Source: JADKAV01 sp963704075 (GTDB taxonomy: Bacteria > Actinomycetota > Actinomycetes > S36-B12 > UBA10799). From it: a DNA stretch of 64,000 nucleotides. The stretch is taken from NCBI GenBank assembly GCA_963704075.1, contig CAVPGV010000007.1:1-64000 (forward strand). The letters run 5' to 3'. Below are positions 59,710-64,000 of this stretch, piece by piece; positions within the stretch are counted from its first letter, which is position 1, and each line of letters begins with the position of its first letter. Below the pieces are notes generated by a model that did not search any database, was not told where the DNA came from, and saw nothing but the letters and a program-made list of their open reading frames with translations. The position numbers and the translations under genes are program-made.

Positions 59710-60873
59710 CTACCCCAACCATCCCCGAAGTCTGACCAGGGCTTCGTCGATCACTGCGGGCTGTTTGCAGAACGCCCAGCGCACGTAGGGGTCGGTCGCC
59801 TCGGGGTGATCGCTCAAGGCTGACTGCGGAATCGCCACGACACCGGCCTCATAGGGCAGCCGTTCACAGAATTCCGCGCCCGTGGCGAACCCGGCCGGCC
59901 GCACGTCGGTGGTTGCGAAGTAGGTGCCTTGTGGCGCGATCACTCGCAGCCCCAGGTCCGCAAGCCCGTCGCACAACAGGTCGCGCTGTTGGGACAGTCC
60001 CTCGCGGAACTGTTCGAAGTAGGTATCGGACAACCGCAGCCCGGTCGCCATGGCGTACTGGAAAGGTCCGCCGGACACGTAGGACAGGTGCTGGCGCACC
60101 ACCCGCACGGCCGCGATCAGGTCGGCGGGTCCGGTGGCCCAACCGACCTTCCATCCGGTGAACGAGAACGACTTGCCGCCGGACCCGATCGTCACCGTGC
60201 GGTCCCACATCCCGGGCAGCGAGGCGATGGGGATGTGCCGGTTGTCGTCGAACCAGAGGTGCTCGTAGGCCTCGTCGGCGATGACCAGCAGGTCGTTTGC
60301 CCGCGCGAACTCAGCGACGGCCGACAGTTCCGCTTCGGTGAAGACGATGCCGGTCGGGTTGTGGGGGCTGTTGAGCAGGAGCAGTCGGGTGTTCGTGGTG
60401 AGCGCCGCTGACATCGCCGCGACATCCGGACGGAGGGTTTGCGTGGCAAGCGGCACCGCGATGCGGTTCGCGCCCGCCAGGGAGATCACCGCACCGTACA
60501 GGTCGAAGTACGGGTCCAGCACCATCACGTCCGCCCCCGGTTCGACCAGTGCGAGCACCGCCGCGGCGATCGCCTCGGACGCGCCGGTGGCCACGACGAC
60601 CCCGTCGGCCGCGTCGACCTGCAGGCCGTAGAACCGAGCCTGGTGTTCGCTGATCGCCGCTCGCAGGTCGGGCAGCCCGTGAGCCGGGGGATACTGATCG
60701 CCCAAACCCTCACGGATGGCACGCTCGGCGGCCTCCCGCACCTGTAGCGGTCCACCGGTGTCGGGGAACCCCTGGCCGAGGTTTATCGCCGCCAGGTGTG
60801 CGGCCAGCGCGGACATCTCGCCGAAGATGGTCCGCTCGTGGGAGCGCATACGTGACACCAATCGATCCGGCAT
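59710..60873 (-). CDS. Class I/II PLP-dependent aminotransferase
   Basis: 387 residues from ATG 60873 (MPDRLVSRMRSHERTIFGEM); the open frame upstream belongs to no family. Features: NLGQGFPDTGGP, GASEAIAAAVLAL (PLP phosphate loop), NSPHNPTGIVF, IADEAYEHL, the PLP lysine in SGGKSFSFTGWKVGW, and the substrate Arg near YVRWAFCK. Closest to the kynurenine/methionine aminotransferase and actinobacterial DapC-like group; the substrate is not fixed by sequence. Divergent from the SDR gene with only 27 bp between starts. Confidence 0.9.
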   Translation of the reverse strand: MPDRLVSRMRSHERTIFGEMSALAAHLAAINLGQGFPDTGGPLQVREAAERAIREGLGDQYPPAHGLPDLRAAISEHQARFYGLQVDAADGVVVATGASEAIAAAVLALVEPGADVMVLDPYFDLYGAVISLAGANRIAVPLATQTLRPDVAAMSAALTTNTRLLLLNSPHNPTGIVFTEAELSAVAEFARANDLLVIADEAYEHLWFDDNRHIPIASLPGMWDRTVTIGSGGKSFSFTGWKVGWATGPADLIAAVRVVRQHLSYVSGGPFQYAMATGLRLSDTYFEQFREGLSQQRDLLCDGLADLGLRVIAPQGTYFATTDVRPAGFATGAEFCERLPYEAGVVAIPQSALSDHPEATDPYVRWAFCKQPAVIDEALVRLRGWLG

Positions 60874-60900
60874 GCGTCCGATTCTGCGGCTTCCGGTGGC

Positions 60901-61662
60901 GTGACTCGCGTCGGGGGAGGAAGATTCCCAACCGTGGGTGTTGCTCTGGTGACGGGACCGACCGCTGGGATCGGGCGCGAGATCGCCTTTGAACTGGCCT
61001 TGCAGGGCCACCAGTTGATTCTGGTGGCACGCGACGAGCGGCGGCTCAACGACCTGGCCGACGAACTGGGCAACTGTGAGGTCCTCGCCGCGGACCTTTC
61101 GGATCGCGAACAACTCCTACAGGTGGAGCAGGCTGCGACCGGGGTGGACTGGTTGGTGAACAACGCGGGCTACGGCATCACCGAGAGCTTCTTGGAATCG
61201 ACCGTCGATCAGGAGCAGGCGCTGCTGGACGTGCTGGTCGTCGCGGTGATGCGGTTGACCCACGCCGCGCTGCCCGGCATGGTCGAGCGGGGCCGCGGCA
61301 GGATTCTCAACGTCTCAAGCGTCGCAGGCTGGCTTCCGATGGGGACCTACTCCGCTGCGAAGGCCTGGGTGACGACGTTCACTGAAGGGCTCGCCGCCGG
61401 CACGCCGCCGGGTGTCCACGCCACTGCGCTGTGTCCCGGGTTCACCCGCACCGAGTTCCATCAGCGCGCCGACATGCGCGTCGACGGGCCCGGATGGATG
61501 TGGCTGGACGCGGGCGCGGTCGCACGGCAGGGGGTGCGGGACTGTGAGCGTGGTGTAGTGCTCTCGGTGCCGAGCCGCCGGTACCGGGCCGCTGCGACGG
61601 CAGCACGCTACACCCCGCGCAGAATCCTGCGGGCCGCCACCAAGCCGAAGGAGTTCCGCTGA
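60901..61662 (+). CDS. Short-chain dehydrogenase/reductase
   Basis: 253 residues from GTG 60901; a GTG at 60934 (MGVALVTGPTAGIG) is as likely and would leave more room for promoters. Nucleotide motif TGPTAGIG, VNNAGYGI, catalytic Ser in LNVSSVAGW and YSAAKAW (Tyr-x-x-x-Lys), and PGFTRTEFHQ. Typical classical SDR; substrate unknown. Its stop overlaps the start of the next gene (TGATG). Confidence 0.85.
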   Translation: MTRVGGGRFPTVGVALVTGPTAGIGREIAFELALQGHQLILVARDERRLNDLADELGNCEVLAADLSDREQLLQVEQAATGVDWLVNNAGYGITESFLESTVDQEQALLDVLVVAVMRLTHAALPGMVERGRGRILNVSSVAGWLPMGTYSAAKAWVTTFTEGLAAGTPPGVHATALCPGFTRTEFHQRADMRVDGPGWMWLDAGAVARQGVRDCERGVVLSVPSRRYRAAATAARYTPRRILRAATKPKEFR

Positions 61663-62678
61663 TGCGTCTGGTTGTGCTGGGAGGCACACGCTTCGTGGGC
61701 CGCGCGATCTGTTCGGCTGCGCACAAGCGCGGATACGACGTCGTGGTCTTCAACCGCGGACACAGCGGCCCCCCGCCGGCCGGGGCCTTGGCGGTGCGCG
61801 GCGACCGGACGATGATCTCCGATCTGCGCGACCTGGCCAAGTTGGTCGACGAACGCGGCGGCGCGGACATCGTGATCGACCCTGCTTGTTATGCGCCCTC
61901 GCACGCCCTGACCAGCGCTCGGATCCTGCGCGACGTGGCGCCGAGCTACGCAGTGGTCTCCACGGTCACCGCGCACAGCCAGTGGCCGGCGCAGCCCGTG
62001 AGTGCCTCGTCGCCGATCTACGAGACGGGCATCACGCAGGGACCCAGCGATGACCTTCAGTTGTACGGCCGGCTCAAGGCGGGTGTCGAGCGTGCGGTGG
62101 AGACGATCTTCGGGGAGATCAACACGCTGGTCGTGCGGCCCGGGGTCGTGCTCGGTCCGCACGAGGATCTCGGCCGCCTGCCCGACTACCTTCGGCGGGC
62201 GTCACGCGGCGGTGAGTTCGTCGTCGGGGGTGACCCTGAGCAGCGGTTCCAGTACGTCGACTCGCGCGATCTGGCGGACTTCATCCTGACCTGTGCGGAG
62301 ACCGGCCGTCCGGGACGCTACGACGTGGTGACCCGGACCGGGGAATACACCTGGGGTGATTTCGCACGCGCCGTCGCCGACGTCGCCGGCGGCACACCGG
62401 TCTTCGTCGACGATGAACGGTTGCTGGCTGCCGGCGTCACCCCCTGGCGGGGCCTGCCGCTGTGGTCACCGCAGGACCCCGACGTCCAGGGCCTGTGGTC
62501 GGTCGACGGTACGGCTGCTTACGACTTCGGGTTCGCGGCACGCCCCCTGAGCGACACCGTGGCGGACACCTGGAAGTGGCTGCAGAAGGAGGGGCCGGAC
62601 TGGACTCCGTCGTCGCGCGCTGCGGTGTCCGGGATCGATGCGGAGGTCGAGCGGCAGTTGATCGCCGGCACCGGTTGA
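61662..62678 (+). CDS. NAD-dependent epimerase/reductase-like protein
   Basis: 338 residues. Extended-SDR fold with VVLGGTRFVGRAICSA at the N-terminus, GDRTMISDLRDLAKLVD, active-site-like YGRLKAGVER, and VRPGVVLGPHEDLGRLPDYL, RFQYVDSRDLADFIL. Similar actinobacterial proteins are annotated as NAD-dependent epimerases or reductases with no proven substrate. Coupled to the preceding SDR. Confidence 0.85.
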   Translation: MRLVVLGGTRFVGRAICSAAHKRGYDVVVFNRGHSGPPPAGALAVRGDRTMISDLRDLAKLVDERGGADIVIDPACYAPSHALTSARILRDVAPSYAVVSTVTAHSQWPAQPVSASSPIYETGITQGPSDDLQLYGRLKAGVERAVETIFGEINTLVVRPGVVLGPHEDLGRLPDYLRRASRGGEFVVGGDPEQRFQYVDSRDLADFILTCAETGRPGRYDVVTRTGEYTWGDFARAVADVAGGTPVFVDDERLLAAGVTPWRGLPLWSPQDPDVQGLWSVDGTAAYDFGFAARPLSDTVADTWKWLQKEGPDWTPSSRAAVSGIDAEVERQLIAGTG

Positions 62679-62690
62679 TCGTCGCGATGC

Positions 62691-63161
62691 TCACACCCAG
62701 CGGTCCGCGACCTGCCGGATCTCGCCCGCGGTATCGTTGCCCGGCAATAGATCCCACCCGCGCAACTCGGCAAGGTGCGACTCTTTCGTGCCGAGGTAGG
62801 TGACGGGCGCGTCCGGCCAGTCCTGCACGCCGGGTTTGGGCAGATCGCCGTCCACGAGCACGTACCCGACGACCCGCCTCCTCGAGGCACGCTGGGCGAA
62901 GCCGAGGGCGGCCAGCATTCTGCCTGCGGCGCCGTACGCGACGAGAAGCACGGGGGCGCGGTTGCTCCTGGCTGCCAGTTCGAGGGCACAATGCGCGACC
63001 CAGGCGCCGGCCAGATCCAGATCCCCGTCGATCGGCTGGGTCGCCAACTCGTCGAGGATCTTCACGTCGTAGTGATACGCGGCCAGCTCCGCGGCGATCT
63101 CGCGCCGGGGCCAGGACTGTTCGGGCACTGGCGGCAGTAGAGCGATCAGCAGATCCGACAC
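62691..63161 (-). CDS. Alpha/beta-hydrolase-like small protein
   Basis: 156 residues: MSDLLIALLPPVPEQSWPRR, APVLLVAYGAAGRMLAALGF, RRRVVGYVLVDGDLPKPG, VTYLGTKESHLAELRGWDLL. The order (VLLVAYGAAG in place of the nucleophile elbow, VLVDGDLP) resembles a shortened alpha/beta-hydrolase, but the elbow Ser is replaced (AYGAAG), so it is probably not a hydrolase. Convergent with the epimerase-like gene. Confidence 0.6.
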   Translation of the reverse strand: MSDLLIALLPPVPEQSWPRREIAAELAAYHYDVKILDELATQPIDGDLDLAGAWVAHCALELAARSNRAPVLLVAYGAAGRMLAALGFAQRASRRRVVGYVLVDGDLPKPGVQDWPDAPVTYLGTKESHLAELRGWDLLPGNDTAGEIRQVADRWV

Positions 63162-63215
63162 CCTTCCATCGTCATCTGCGATGCCCGGCAGGGAAAGCGG
63201 ACGCGCCGGACGCGG

Positions 63216-63743
63216 TCAGTCCAACCCGAGGTCCGCGAGGGTCAGCGCGGCGCGGTACTCCAGACCTGCTCGGCGCACCGCCTCCCCCGCGCCGCGATCG
63301 ACGATCACCGCGACGGCGACCACCTCGGCGCCTTCCTCGCGCAGGGCGTCGACCGCGGCCAGGACACTGGATCCGGTCGTCGACGTGTCCTCAATGGCGA
63401 GCACATTCCGCCCGGTGACATCCGGGCCCTCGATGCGGCGCTGCAGGCCGTGTGCCTTGCCTTGTTTGCGCACCACGAAGGCGTCCAGCGGCCGGCCCTT
63501 CGCGTGCATCATCGCGGTCGCGACCGGGTCCGCCCCGAGAGTCAGCCCGCCCACCGCGTCGTAGTGCAGGTCCGCGGTGAGTTCGCGCATGACCTCGCCG
63601 ACGACCGGCGCGGCCTCATGGTCCAGCGTCACCCGTCGCAGGTCGATGTAGTAGTCGGCTTCTTTGCCCGAGGACAGGGTGACCTTGCCGTGTACCACCG
63701 CTTTGTCCAGGATCTGTTGCTTCAAGTGGTCGAGATCGCTCAC
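63216..63743 (-). CDS. pyrE: Orotate phosphoribosyltransferase
   Basis: 175 residues, short form usual in actinobacteria. Makes OMP from orotate and PRPP. Seen: KVTLSSGKEADYYIDLRRVT, VGGLTLGADPVATAMM, VVRKQGKAHGLQRRIEG (catalytic loop), and the PRPP motif VLAIEDTSTTGSSVLAA. GTG start at 63743. Intact; second pyrimidine phosphoribosyltransferase of the window after upp. Confidence 0.95.
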   Translation of the reverse strand: MSDLDHLKQQILDKAVVHGKVTLSSGKEADYYIDLRRVTLDHEAAPVVGEVMRELTADLHYDAVGGLTLGADPVATAMMHAKGRPLDAFVVRKQGKAHGLQRRIEGPDVTGRNVLAIEDTSTTGSSVLAAVDALREEGAEVVAVAVIVDRGAGEAVRRAGLEYRAALTLADLGLD

Positions 63744-63843
63744 AGCCTCAGGCTAGTCCCGTCGTCGTCGTGCCCACGGCCAGTCGTGGACATTGGATGA
63801 GCGCACCCGCCGGATCCGTCACCGTGCAAGGTACCGTCGTGTA

Positions 63844-64000
63844 ATGACGCAAAGCGTGGCCCTGCTGGATTTCTTGCAGCCGGAGAACATCCTCACCTGG
63901 CTCGGGCCGCTGGCGCTGATCGGCGTCATCGTCATCATCTTCGCCGAGTGCGGCCTGCTGATCGGGTTCTTCCTGCCGGGGGACTCGCTGCTGTTCATCA
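63844..64000 (+). CDS. DedA family membrane protein (partial, runs off the window)
   Basis: First 52 residues only: MTQSVALLDFLQPENILTWL, then a helix GPLALIGVIVIIFAECGLLI and GFFLPGDSLLF, the hallmark E-x-GLLIGFFLPGDSLL of DedA proteins, which are membrane lipid carriers (undecaprenyl-phosphate or phospholipid flipping in characterised members). The gene continues to the right. Confidence 0.88.
   Translation, partial: MTQSVALLDFLQPENILTWLGPLALIGVIVIIFAECGLLIGFFLPGDSLLFI

Overview
The window is GC-rich DNA from a high-GC Gram-positive bacterium (Actinomycetota). Evidence: frequent GTG starts, many ATGA/GTGA stop-start overlaps, a dnaK-grpE-dnaJ-hspR operon with HAIR-like operators before dnaK and clpB, a fused Ada-AlkA protein next to Ogt, and actinobacterial-type small proteins. 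I cannot name the genus.

Layout. 1-9.3 kb: end of an unknown gene, a DUF2252 gene, a P-type cation ATPase, a DHA2-type efflux transporter, a MalT-like LuxR regulator, and a divergent pair of small related proteins; the four large genes carry frameshifts. 9.3-18.7 kb: a YcaQ-like glycosylase, a secreted DUF2202 protein, an AspT-type transporter, pntB-pntA, upp-tadA-MFS. 18.5-20.3 kb: two small Cys-motif membrane ORFs, a 106-bp tandem repeat built from the 3' end and terminator of a tRNA-Ser gene, the tRNA itself, and a small conserved protein. 20.5-24.4 kb: heat-shock operon. 24.6-27.7 kb: frameshifted secreted subtilase, a truncated beta-lactamase-type hydrolase and a very long hairpin. 27.9-33.7 kb: a complete oligopeptide-type ABC importer operon, divergent from a ptrB-like peptidase (33.8-35.9 kb), so peptide uptake and peptide hydrolysis sit together. 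35.8-38.8 kb: an SDR and a badly frameshifted DUF6421-type gene. 39.1-44.2 kb: a five-gene operon (enoyl-CoA hydratase, acyl-CoA ligase, thioesterase, YtcJ-type amidohydrolase, GNAT) that looks catabolic. 44.3-46.4 kb: divergent HDAC-family deacetylase and DmpA-type peptidase. 46.6-49.1 kb: clpB. 49.4-56 kb: secreted EEP-type hydrolase, zinc-ribbon membrane protein, Ogt/Ada-AlkA alkylation repair, and a minimal EfeU iron uptake unit behind an iron-box. 56.4-59.7 kb: three-gene ABC-2 exporter. 59.7-64 kb: aminotransferase, SDR, epimerase-like reductase, small hydrolase-like protein, pyrE, and the start of a DedA gene.

Two window-wide patterns stand out. First, about a dozen genes are interrupted by small frameshifts whose downstream frames still read as well-conserved protein; they cluster at 0-9, 24-27, 30-34 and 36-44 kb and are absent from the heat-shock, clpB, pnt and 44-64 kb blocks. 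Second, the intergenic spaces hold several different repeated palindromes (three families with two copies each, plus unique hairpins) that the protein genes do not explain.
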